From Vibrio astriarenae (lineage in GTDB: Bacteria; Pseudomonadota; Gammaproteobacteria; Enterobacterales; Vibrionaceae), in NCBI RefSeq assembly GCF_010587385.1, contig NZ_CP047475.1, positions 2,480,001-2,544,000 on the forward strand: a stretch of 64,000 nt of DNA, written 5' to 3'. Shown piece by piece: positions 54,749 to 63,181 of the stretch (positions are counted from its first letter, which is position 1; each line of letters begins with the position of its first letter). The notes beneath the pieces were generated by a model. The model searched no databases, was not told the DNA's origin, and saw only the letters and a list, made by a program, of their open reading frames with translations. A program made the position numbers and the translations under genes.

Positions 54749-56197
54749 ATGGCTTACTCGCAACTTATCTCTGGCTCAAAATGGGCCGGTGCAATTCTAT
54801 TCAGTTCTATCTCGGCGCAAACTGCCCTCGCCCTCCCACCAGTGGAAGCGCTTCCTGAAGGCAGTCGCGTCTCAACACAAATTGAAAGCCTCGCCAACAA
54901 TCAATCCATCCAAAGCTTTGGTGATACTCAGCAATTATTCCCACCAGCCAGCACGCTAAAAGTTGTCACTGCATTGGCGGCAAAGCTAGAGCTTGGCGAT
55001 AGCTTTCGCTTTGAAACTCGAGTAATCCAGAACCAGCAAGACTGGGTGATTCAATTTAGCGGCGACCCACTACTGACCAATAAAGACCTATCTGACATGC
55101 TCAGTCAGATTAAAGCCAAAGGAATCAAACAAGTTGATGGAGACATTTGGCTCGATAACAGTATCTTCAGTGGCTATGAACGTGCCGTCGGCTGGCCGTG
55201 GGATATTCTAGGGGTTTGCTATAGCGCACCAGCGAGTGCCATCACGTTAGATAAAAACTGCGTGCAAGCTTCTATTTATACCAACAACGATGGATCGACT
55301 CGCGTGTTTGTTCCAGAGCACCAGCCTATCTATGTCGAGACGCAAGCGAAAACCGTCACTAAGGTGGAGAAAGAGAGCAGTCAATGTTCACTGGAACTGA
55401 CCACGGCAGACGACAACCATTTTAAGATCAATGGCTGCTTGGTGAGCCGTGATAAGCCCCTGCCGCTGCGCTTTGCGGTTCAGGACACGTCACTTTATGT
55501 ATCTAGGGTGATGCAACGCCTGCTCAATCAGCAAGGTATCGCCTTCAATGGCCAGGTGAGAGTGGGCGCAAAGCCCAATACAAATTCAAGCAAACTGCTA
55601 GCATCACACAAATCGCCGTCGTTAGAACTAATGCTGGAAAAGATGCTCAAGTCCTCTAACAACTTGATTGCGGATAACCTCACCAAAACACTCGGCCACC
55701 ATTTTTATCTTCAACCCGGCAGCTTTGCTAACGGAACCGAAGCCATCAAACAGATTATATTCGCTAATACCGGCATTGACTTGAGTCGCGCGCAATTGGC
55801 CGATGGCTCTGGCTTATCACGCAACAATCGTTTGACCAATCACAGCTTAAGCCAAGTGCTGCGCTATGTGTGGGAAAATGAGCAGCAACTTAGACTGATT
55901 GACATTATGCCGACAGCAGGAGAGTCAGGCACACTGCAGTATCGACGCAGCATGCGTAAATCTCCAGTAAAAGGCAATATTGTTGCTAAAAGTGGTTCTG
56001 TCTATGGAACTTACAATATGGCCGGCTTTGGATTAGATGAGAAAGGTGAGCCGCAAACGCTGTTCGTGCAGTTTGTCGCTGACTATTACCCAAATAAAAA
56101 GCGCGACAGTCAGCCGACTGTCGCGCCAATTACTCAATTTGAGACGCTGTTTTATCAACAGGTGGTGGAATTTTCTCAGGCAATACCCAAGAAGTAG
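54749..56197 (+). CDS. dacB: D-alanyl-D-alanine carboxypeptidase/endopeptidase DacB (PBP4)
   Basis: Periplasmic class C penicillin-binding protein trimming and cleaving peptidoglycan cross-links. The 482 residues include an N-terminal signal segment (AGAILFSSISAQTALA), the active-site SxxK in PPASTLKVV (Ser68), SxN in LKSSNNLIAD and KSG in VAKSGSVYGTYN. A large insert between the SxxK and SxN motifs (about 100-270) is typical of PBP4. The C-terminus overlaps the convergent MgtE-type gene by 22 bp. Confidence 0.95.
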   Translation: MAYSQLISGSKWAGAILFSSISAQTALALPPVEALPEGSRVSTQIESLANNQSIQSFGDTQQLFPPASTLKVVTALAAKLELGDSFRFETRVIQNQQDWVIQFSGDPLLTNKDLSDMLSQIKAKGIKQVDGDIWLDNSIFSGYERAVGWPWDILGVCYSAPASAITLDKNCVQASIYTNNDGSTRVFVPEHQPIYVETQAKTVTKVEKESSQCSLELTTADDNHFKINGCLVSRDKPLPLRFAVQDTSLYVSRVMQRLLNQQGIAFNGQVRVGAKPNTNSSKLLASHKSPSLELMLEKMLKSSNNLIADNLTKTLGHHFYLQPGSFANGTEAIKQIIFANTGIDLSRAQLADGSGLSRNNRLTNHSLSQVLRYVWENEQQLRLIDIMPTAGESGTLQYRRSMRKSPVKGNIVAKSGSVYGTYNMAGFGLDEKGEPQTLFVQFVADYYPNKKRDSQPTVAPITQFETLFYQQVVEFSQAIPKK

Positions 56198-57021
56198 TTC
56201 ACAACCGTGAAGTAGATCCACATGCCTGAAATATCGACGATGGATGCCAGTACTGGGCTAACCAGTACCGCAGGGTCGAGTTTAAACGCACGCGCTAGAA
56301 TAGGCAGTAAGCCACCTAAAATAGTCGAAATGGTCACCTGTATAAACAGAGCCACTGCGATAGCCAGTGCGATGGTATTTAAGTCAAAACCGCCGGTTGA
56401 AGAGCTATCGCTAAACACCAAGATGCGACCAACAATCACCAAAGCGATCACTGCCGCAATGCAGATTGCTACTCGACTCTCTTTCCAAAGCACATCCACC
56501 CACTGGCGCTTTTTCAGCTCTCCAGTAGCCAGGGCTCGAATCACCAAGGTTGCTGCCTGCGTACCCGTGTTACCCCCCGCAGCGGCAATAACTGGCATGT
56601 AGATCGCCAACAGCACAAGCTGACTTAGCGTGTCCTCATACTGAGCGATGATCAAACCTGACACGATGCCGAGCAGTGCCAATGCGACAATCCAGCCGAT
56701 TCGCTGCTTAAAGTGGTCGAACACCGAAGTAGAGAGATAGCTGTTCGCTGGCTCGACCTCTGAGTGAATCAAACCCAAGTGGTGCGCAAAGTGACGCGCG
56801 AGTTTGTCGTGACCATCAATATCAAGTTGATTAATCAAATCCTGTACATGACCTAGCGAGCAGTAGTGCAAAATAGCCACCGCTTCTTCCATTGGCATCA
56901 CAGTCAACAGTTCAACCTGTTTGTCTTGGTTGTACTGTAAAAATGCATTCCTTGCCGCCCCGATCTCTTCACGAGAATAGCGTGGCGCTTGCTCCAAAAT
57001 AGTATTGCTCATTACCGTCAT
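56176..57021 (-). CDS. Short MgtE-type divalent cation transporter lacking CBS domains
   Basis: A 281-residue inner-membrane protein. The C-terminal half is the MgtE channel domain, with five hydrophobic helices, AAGGNTGTQAATLVIRALATGE between the second and third, and a final SPVLASIVDISGMWIYF that carries the ion-binding Asp of MgtE. The N-terminal part (about 1-110) is a shortened MgtE_N-like helical segment (VMPMEEAVAILHYC). The paired CBS domains that sense Mg2+ in full-length MgtE (about 450 aa) are missing. I start at 57021, which has GGGAG 7 nt upstream. It follows a 300-nt leader with a putative leader peptide. Confidence 0.88.
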   Translation of the reverse strand: MTVMSNTILEQAPRYSREEIGAARNAFLQYNQDKQVELLTVMPMEEAVAILHYCSLGHVQDLINQLDIDGHDKLARHFAHHLGLIHSEVEPANSYLSTSVFDHFKQRIGWIVALALLGIVSGLIIAQYEDTLSQLVLLAIYMPVIAAAGGNTGTQAATLVIRALATGELKKRQWVDVLWKESRVAICIAAVIALVIVGRILVFSDSSSTGGFDLNTIALAIAVALFIQVTISTILGGLLPILARAFKLDPAVLVSPVLASIVDISGMWIYFTVVNYFLGIA

Positions 57022-57164
57022 GGCGAATCTCCCGATTGGCAACAGGTAACGACCATCAAAGACAAACGCAAAGTGCCTATACCTAGACCTAGGCCTAGAC
57101 AAATTTTAGGCGTGACAAAGCGTATCTCTTTAACTAGATAAACAGGAGAAAAATACGAGAGGAA

Positions 57165-57239
57165 ACTTTTGAAAGTGTGTTAGAAAAGTGGACTCTCTAC
57201 CGCAATGGTAGAGACAGAGATCGCCAATACCGAAGCGGG
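57165..57239 (-). promoter_or_regulatory. Leader hairpin and C-rich, G-poor stretch before the MgtE-type gene
   Basis: After the leader ORF the minus strand has TCGGTATTG, complementary over 9 nt to CAATACCGA at the ORF start. Next comes a TCTCTACC-ATTGC-GGTAGAGA hairpin, then a pyrimidine-rich, G-poor run of the type used as a Rho loading site. The layout resembles Rho-controlled Mg2+ transporter leaders. Confidence 0.5.
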
Positions 57240-57284
57240 CTATTCTTCTCCCTTCATACTAGGAGGATGGTCGGTATTGTTCAT
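57240..57284 (-). CDS. Putative 14-aa leader peptide upstream of the MgtE-type gene
   Basis: ORF MNNTDHPPSMKGEE with GGAG 6 nt before the ATG and a TAG stop 219 nt before the transporter start. It contains a Pro-Pro pair and Asp/Glu residues, the features that destabilise ribosomes at low Mg2+ in the E. coli MgtL and similar leaders. An extended -10 promoter (57325-57333) lies upstream and the tyrS terminator beyond it, so the ORF should be the first translated part of this transcript. Confidence 0.55.
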   Translation of the reverse strand: MNNTDHPPSMKGEE

Positions 57285-57300
57285 AGTTATCTCCAAAGTG

Positions 57301-57317
57301 ACTGCAACAATTGCAGT
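57301..57317. other. Palindrome at the 5' end of the MgtE-type leader
   Basis: Perfect ACTGCAA-CAA-TTGCAGT inverted repeat, 7-bp arms and 3-nt loop, located between the -10 element and the leader-peptide ribosome-binding site. It is either a 5' mRNA stabilising stem or an operator. Confidence 0.55.
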
Positions 57318-57324
57318 GGGCGGG

Positions 57325-57333
57325 AGTATAGCA
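57325..57333 (-). promoter_or_regulatory. Extended -10 promoter of the MgtE-type transcript
   Basis: TGCTATACT on the minus strand: a TATACT hexamer with the TGN extension. No good -35 is seen at 17 bp, which is usual for extended -10 promoters. Confidence 0.55.
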
Positions 57334-57375
57334 AGTCATCGAATGAATTAATATGACAAATCAGTGATAGCTCAC

Positions 57376-57411
57376 AAAAAAATGGGTCAAAATGTTTCCA
57401 TCTTGACCCAT
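57376..57411 (-). terminator. Terminator of tyrS
   Basis: On the minus strand TGGGTCAA / TTTGACCCA (8-9 bp) enclosing GATGGAAACAT and followed by T7, 27 nt after the tyrS stop. Confidence 0.92.
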
Positions 57412-57437
57412 CTATTCATAATTTGTTGTTCGTTCGC

Positions 57438-58625
57438 TTACTTAATCGTGATACGGGCAAACTTACGCTTACCCACCTGCATCACATAAGTACCTGCTTC
57501 TGGTGCAAACTTGGCATCAGCAACCTTCTCGCCGTCAATCTTTGCAGCACCCTGCTTCACCATACGCATCGCTTCAGAAGTAGAGGCACATAGACCTGCT
57601 TCTTTTAGGATGTTGCTCACTGGCAGACCCGCTTCAAAATCAAACTCAGGCATTTCGTCTGGGATCTGGTTCTTAGCAAAACGGTTTACAAACTCTTGCT
57701 CTGCCGCATCCGCATCCGCTTCAGAGTGGAAGCGAGCGATGATCTCTTTAGCGAGTAATACTTTTACGTCGCGTGGGTTTTTACCTGCTTCAACGCCCGC
57801 CTTGAACTGAGCGATCTCTTCTAGAGGACGGAATGATAGCAGCTCGTAGTAGCTCCACATTAGGTCATCAGAGATCGACATGATCTTACCGAACATCTCG
57901 CTTGGTGCTTCGCTCACACCAATGTAGTTGTGCGCTGATTTCGACATTTTCTTAACGCCGTCAAGGCCAACCAATAGTGGCATAGTCAGTACGACCTGTG
58001 GCTTCTGGCCGTTGGCTTTTTGCAGCTCACGACCCATTAGCAGGTTGAACTTCTGGTCCGTACCACCCAGCTCAACATCCGTTTCCATTGCAACTGAGTC
58101 ATAACCTTGTAGGAGTGGGTACATAAACTCATGGATAGCGATTGGCTGGTTGTTACCGTAACGCTTTTTAAAGTCATCACGCTCAAGCATACGTGCAACC
58201 GTTTGACTTGCAGCAAGGCGAATCATGCCTTCAGCGCCAAGCTCCGATAGCCACTCAGAGTTGAATGCGATTTTCGTTTTCGCAGGATCTAGGATCTTAA
58301 ATACCTGCTCTTTATACGTTTCAGCATTACGTAGCACGTCTTCACGCGTGAGTGGTGGACGAGTCGTGTTTTTACCTGTTGGATCACCAACCATCCCCGT
58401 GAAGTCACCAATTAGGAACGTCACGTCATGGCCTAGCTCTTGGAACGCGCGTAGCTTGTTCAAGATAACCGTGTGGCCTAGGTGGATGTCCGGCGCCGTT
58501 GGATCGGCCCCCAGTTTGATACGAAGAGGACGACCCTCTTTCAGTTTTGCAATCAGTTCTTCTTCTGGAATCAGTTCGTCAACACCGCGCTTAATCTCGG
58601 CTAGTGCAGCTTCAATGCTCGCCAT
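57438..58625 (-). CDS. tyrS: Tyrosyl-tRNA synthetase
   Basis: Charges tRNA-Tyr. The 395-residue class I enzyme has the HIGH-type motif [11 protein letters not shown], the tyrosine-site segment [28 protein letters not shown], and KMSKS in [13 protein letters not shown]-terminal S4-like RNA-binding domain ([16 protein letters not shown]) follows. The ATG follows GGGAG. It is the shorter TyrRS subtype found in Vibrio; a second, E. coli-length TyrRS elsewhere in the genome is possible. Confidence 0.97.
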   Translation of the reverse strand: MASIEAALAEIKRGVDELIPEEELIAKLKEGRPLRIKLGADPTAPDIHLGHTVILNKLRAFQELGHDVTFLIGDFTGMVGDPTGKNTTRPPLTREDVLRNAETYKEQVFKILDPAKTKIAFNSEWLSELGAEGMIRLAASQTVARMLERDDFKKRYGNNQPIAIHEFMYPLLQGYDSVAMETDVELGGTDQKFNLLMGRELQKANGQKPQVVLTMPLLVGLDGVKKMSKSAHNYIGVSEAPSEMFGKIMSISDDLMWSYYELLSFRPLEEIAQFKAGVEAGKNPRDVKVLLAKEIIARFHSEADADAAEQEFVNRFAKNQIPDEMPEFDFEAGLPVSNILKEAGLCASTSEAMRMVKQGAAKIDGEKVADAKFAPEAGTYVMQVGKRKFARITIK

Positions 58626-58753
58626 TCTTGTTCACTCCCACAGATTTGGCAAAATTTAATAATCAGACAGTGTACTTGAATAGCAGCTACTTTTGAAACC
58701 AGTTAGACTGTAGTTACAACAAAAAAACTCATTGAGCGACAATCACACGCATC

Positions 58754-60043
58754 ATGTTGTCTATTTTCCAACGCCTACCTTGGCTTCATCGTCTGCTTAT
58801 CGGCTTTGCATCGGCCTTGATTACCTTTGCTCTGTTCTTTCTACCAGAGCCGCATACGCTCATCGACGAAACCAACAACTATGAAATTGGTAAGCCTTAC
58901 GCTCTGACGGTTAAGCCTCGCCAGCTCTCTCCCAGCATCACCCTTCCCGACAGTGTTGGACTCAATTGGCAAAGCCATACGGTTGGCAGTGGCGAGAGTG
59001 CCGCGATACTGTTCCAGCGTTTGGGTTTGTCTTCTCGTCAGCTTTACCAGCTAACGTCAACGAATAAAGAGATCGAGAAGCAACTTTCTCGCCTCAAGCC
59101 TGGTGATGTTCTCGAGTTTGGGTTTGATGTCGAAGGGGAGCTGATTGAATTGCGCCGACCACAAAGCGCCTTTGAAACTTTTGTCATCACCAAAACCGCT
59201 CAAGGATTTGAGTCTCAACTGGCGACGAAAGACGTCATTTATCAATACAACTACGCTGAAGCGAGTATCTCATCTAACTTCTGGAATGCCGGACGCTCTG
59301 CTGGGTTAACGGCTAATCAAATTATGGAGCTCGCGGGAATTTTTGGTTGGGACATCGACTTTGCATTGGACATTCGCAAAGACGACCATTTCCAACTCCT
59401 ATATCAAGAGCAAGTAGTGGAAGGTGAAGTGATTGGTAGAGGTAAGATCATCGCGGCGACCTTCAAAAACCAAGGAGATACCTTTACTGCGATCCTCGAT
59501 GAAAAAACGGGCAACTATTTCGATCAAAATGGTCGAGCGATGAAGAAGGCTTTCTTACGTTCACCCCTCGATTTTCGTCGTGTGACCTCTAACTTCAATC
59601 CCACTCGGCGCCACCCAGTAACCGGGCAAGTCAGAGCTCATAGAGGCACCGACTACGCAGCGCCCGTCGGCACACCTATTTGGGCTGCGGGCGATGGGGT
59701 CGTTGAAAAGTCTGGCTACAACAAGTTTAACGGCAACTATGTCTTTATTCGCCATAGCAACACCTACATGACCAAATATCTCCACCTACAAAAGCGTAAA
59801 GTCAAAACAGGCCAACGCGTCAAGCAAGGGCAGACCATCGGGACGCTAGGCGGGACAGGCAGAGTGACAGGTCCACACCTTCACTATGAGTTCCTAGTAA
59901 ATGGTGTACACAAGAACCCAAGAACGGTCAAACTACCGCAGTCTAAGTCGCTCTCTGGCAGTGCGAAAACGACCTTTATCGCGAATGCAGAGATCAAGCT
60001 GGCAAAGTTAGAGCGCTACAGTGAGCTTCTTTACACCAATTAG
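58754..60043 (+). CDS. M23 peptidoglycan DD-endopeptidase (MepM/Shy-like)
   Basis: Periplasmic or inner-membrane-anchored murein endopeptidase of 429 residues. One N-terminal membrane helix (LLIGFASALITFALFFL) is followed by an OapA/LysM-like segment (SHTVGSGESAAILFQRLGLS), a linker domain and the C-terminal LytM fold. The zinc motif HRGTDYAAPVGTP, the second ligand region YLHLQKRK and HLHYEFLVNG are complete, so it should be catalytically active. It would cut cross-links during cell elongation, beside dacB in the same neighbourhood. The ribosome-binding site is weak. Confidence 0.9.
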   Translation: MLSIFQRLPWLHRLLIGFASALITFALFFLPEPHTLIDETNNYEIGKPYALTVKPRQLSPSITLPDSVGLNWQSHTVGSGESAAILFQRLGLSSRQLYQLTSTNKEIEKQLSRLKPGDVLEFGFDVEGELIELRRPQSAFETFVITKTAQGFESQLATKDVIYQYNYAEASISSNFWNAGRSAGLTANQIMELAGIFGWDIDFALDIRKDDHFQLLYQEQVVEGEVIGRGKIIAATFKNQGDTFTAILDEKTGNYFDQNGRAMKKAFLRSPLDFRRVTSNFNPTRRHPVTGQVRAHRGTDYAAPVGTPIWAAGDGVVEKSGYNKFNGNYVFIRHSNTYMTKYLHLQKRKVKTGQRVKQGQTIGTLGGTGRVTGPHLHYEFLVNGVHKNPRTVKLPQSKSLSGSAKTTFIANAEIKLAKLERYSELLYTN

Positions 60044-60065
60044 CAGCGACTCACTGCGCTAAATA

Positions 60066-63000
60066 CTATTCGCTTACTTCCGTTTTATCTATCTCGTGCT
60101 TACGTCCTATCATCAAAAGACAGGGCGTAAGTACCAGAGTCAAAACAGTGGCAAAAGCTAAGCCCCCGGCGACTGCTGTCGCTAACTGTGACCACCATTG
60201 AGTGCTTGGCGCACCAAATTCAATTTTCTGATTCACTAAGTCAATGTTCATTTCCAACACCATTGGCAGCAAACCCAAAATGGTAGTGACCGTCGTTAAC
60301 ATCACCGGACGTAAACGCTGGACACCCGTGCGAAGTATCGCTTCATGCTTGTCTAAACCACGTTTGAGCAGTTGATTATAGGTATCAATCAGTACGATAT
60401 TGTTGTTAACGACAATCCCTGCCAGCGCGATCACCCCAATACCTGACATAATAACGCCAAACGGTTTTTGGAAGATCAATAGACCAGCAAAGACCCCAAC
60501 AGTCGAGAACAACACGGCGCTGAGAATAAGAAAAGCTTGATAGAAACTATTGAACTGCGTGATCAGTATCAGCGCCATGACCGCTAGCGCCACGATAAAG
60601 GCATTTTGTAGAAACGCTGATGAATTTTCCTGCTCTTCATTTTGACCACGTATCTTAAACTCTACACCTTCTGGCAATGGGAGCTGCGCAATCGCCTGTT
60701 GAATCTTGGGAAGCTCAAGCGCCAGGTTAAACCCTTCCCGCATGTCTGCTTGCACATTGATAACACGCTCACCATCAATACGAGTAATGGTGTCCTGTTT
60801 ATGATCCGGCGTAATTTGAGCAAAGTTGGTGATTGGCACTAGCCCTGCGGGCGTTTTCACTCTGAGCTCATCAAAACGGCCAATATCGCGCTTCTCTTCA
60901 GGGTAACGCACCAATATGTCCACTTCTTCATCGGCGTCATCTGGCAAGTACTCACCAATTTTCAAACCATTGGTGACGAACTGAACCGTATTACCCACCA
61001 ACGTTGCATCAGCGGCAAAACGCGCAGCATCATCTCGCTTGATATCAATTTGCCAATCAATACCGGGTTTGCTGGACGTGTCACTGATATTTGTAAACGC
61101 GCTGTAGGCATCCGCCCACGCTCTCACCTGTTTCGCTGCACCATCGAGCACTGAATTGTCACTTGAGGTCATCTCAATCACCAGATCATGCTCAACGGGC
61201 GGCCCTGCATCTGGAAACTTAAACTCGATTTCTACACCAGAAAAGCTTGCCGTTGTTTCCTCTAACTCTTCAATGATCGCCTTAACAGAACGTCGATATT
61301 GCCAATCGACAGGTGTAATCTGGATCTGGCCTATCTCATCGTCACCGCCAGTGCGAGTGTAGACACTTTCAAACTCATCATGCCCAAGCACCACTTGCTC
61401 AATGTCCGTCATGATGGTGTCTTTTTCATAAATAGAGAGGTCACCGTAAGAGCGAACCTTAACGGTAAAGAAAGGCGGGTCGACCTCTGGGAAAAACTCT
61501 GCCCCTAAACCCGCTTTGTTATAGGCAAAACCCACACCCACCGCCATCAGTATTGCCGCCAATAAGATCTTTAGTGGGTGATGGATAGCAATGGCTAGAG
61601 TGTGGTAATAGAGCTTAGTGATACCTGTCGCTTTAGAAAAATCCCCTTCATGCAAAGCGACCATTTTCTCCCTATTTGCATCGCTCACCTGTTGTGGCTT
61701 ACCAATCAATCCGCCTAATACAGGCACAAACAGCATGGCCATAATCAGCGATGCCGACAAGGTTGCTATCAAGGTCAGAGGGAGATACTTCATGAACTCG
61801 CCTGTCACATCTGGCCAAAATAGCAATGGAGCAAACGCAGCCAACGTAGTGGCTGTAGAGGCCGTGATAGGCCATGCCATTCTTCTCGCCGCATCACGAT
61901 AAGCTTGCTTTCTTGGTGTGCCTTCCTGCATTCGACGATCAGCAAACTCAGTGACGACGATCGCTCCGTCCACCAGCATACCCACCGCCATGATCAGAGC
62001 GAAAAGCACAATAATATTGACGGTTAAGCCAAACACCGACAACACCAATAACCCAGTGAGGAAAGAGCCTGGTATGGAAATACCCACCAGCAATGCCGTT
62101 CTCACGCCCAGAATAGCTATGATGACAATCACCACCAGAATCACAGCTGAGAGGATGTTGTTCTGCAGATCATTAAGCATCATTTCAACATCTTCCGACT
62201 GATCGCCCGTATACTTAACCAGCAAGTTACTCGGCCAATCTTCGCGCTCCTGCGCCCCTGCCATCACCGCTTTAACCAGCTCAACGGTTTCTATGATGTT
62301 TTCTCCCGCGCGCTTTTTCACATCTATTACGACCGCTGATTTACCGTCCATGCGGGCAAAGGACTCTGGATCACGAAACGCACGGCGCACGGTAGCGACA
62401 TCACCAAACGTAATGACCTGCTTACCATCAACTTTGACCGGTAATTCAAGAACATCCTTGAGTGAAGAAAAAACAGAAGGGACTTTGACAGAAAAGCGGC
62501 CATAACCAGTATCAACAAAGCCTGCGGCGACCACTCGGTTATTTAGAGCAATAAGATTATAGATATCACCTTGATCTAGGCCATAGCTCTCCATTAGAAG
62601 TGGGTCGACAATGATCTCTACAATATCTTCACGATCACCTGCGATATCGACTTCTAGAATTTGACGATAACTCTCTAGTTTGTCGCGTAATTGCCGAGCA
62701 ATTTGCACTATGGTTCGCTCCGGCACAGTGCCGTAGAGCACTACCGACAATACTGGCTCTTCAGAAGCTAACGTAACCTCATTGACTGTCGGCTCATCAC
62801 TGTCTGAAGGCAGCTTCGGCTTTGCTTGGTCAACGGCATCTCGTACATCTGCCATCGCTTTGGCTAGGTCAACGCCGACACTAAACTCCAACATCACAGA
62901 GGCATGTCCCTCTGCCGCCGTAGAGGTCATCTCTTTCACCCCTTCAATCGATCGCAGCTCTTGCTCAATTGGTCGAACGAGCAGTCGCTCTGCATCATCG

Positions 63001-63170
63001 GGAGAGATCCCCTGATGCCCTACCGATACGTAGATGATCGGAATGGTAATATCTGGGCTCGATTCTTTTGGAATCGTGATATACGTGAGCGTGCCTGCAA
63101 TTAAAATAAGCACCAGTAGAGTCAGCATGGTGCGAGAGCGAGACAACGCAGCGTCGATAATTGACAGCAT
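60066..63170 (-). CDS. RND-family efflux permease
   Basis: Inner-membrane proton-driven pump of 1034 residues with the AcrB layout: 12 helices and two large periplasmic loops (about 35-330 and 560-860). Helix 4 carries the proton-relay Asp region (GMLVDGAIVVTEFADRR) after ALIMAV. The N-terminus has PKESSPDITIPIIYVSV and SPDDAERLLVRPIE. AGGAGG lies before the ATG. It starts 11 nt after the adaptor gene, forming an adaptor-permease operon. The substrate is unknown; the sequence is closer to the HAE-1-like pumps of marine bacteria than to AcrB itself. Confidence 0.92.
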   Translation of the reverse strand: MLSIIDAALSRSRTMLTLLVLILIAGTLTYITIPKESSPDITIPIIYVSVGHQGISPDDAERLLVRPIEQELRSIEGVKEMTSTAAEGHASVMLEFSVGVDLAKAMADVRDAVDQAKPKLPSDSDEPTVNEVTLASEEPVLSVVLYGTVPERTIVQIARQLRDKLESYRQILEVDIAGDREDIVEIIVDPLLMESYGLDQGDIYNLIALNNRVVAAGFVDTGYGRFSVKVPSVFSSLKDVLELPVKVDGKQVITFGDVATVRRAFRDPESFARMDGKSAVVIDVKKRAGENIIETVELVKAVMAGAQEREDWPSNLLVKYTGDQSEDVEMMLNDLQNNILSAVILVVIVIIAILGVRTALLVGISIPGSFLTGLLVLSVFGLTVNIIVLFALIMAVGMLVDGAIVVTEFADRRMQEGTPRKQAYRDAARRMAWPITASTATTLAAFAPLLFWPDVTGEFMKYLPLTLIATLSASLIMAMLFVPVLGGLIGKPQQVSDANREKMVALHEGDFSKATGITKLYYHTLAIAIHHPLKILLAAILMAVGVGFAYNKAGLGAEFFPEVDPPFFTVKVRSYGDLSIYEKDTIMTDIEQVVLGHDEFESVYTRTGGDDEIGQIQITPVDWQYRRSVKAIIEELEETTASFSGVEIEFKFPDAGPPVEHDLVIEMTSSDNSVLDGAAKQVRAWADAYSAFTNISDTSSKPGIDWQIDIKRDDAARFAADATLVGNTVQFVTNGLKIGEYLPDDADEEVDILVRYPEEKRDIGRFDELRVKTPAGLVPITNFAQITPDHKQDTITRIDGERVINVQADMREGFNLALELPKIQQAIAQLPLPEGVEFKIRGQNEEQENSSAFLQNAFIVALAVMALILITQFNSFYQAFLILSAVLFSTVGVFAGLLIFQKPFGVIMSGIGVIALAGIVVNNNIVLIDTYNQLLKRGLDKHEAILRTGVQRLRPVMLTTVTTILGLLPMVLEMNIDLVNQKIEFGAPSTQWWSQLATAVAGGLAFATVLTLVLTPCLLMIGRKHEIDKTEVSE

Positions 63171-63181
63171 AATGCCTCCTA

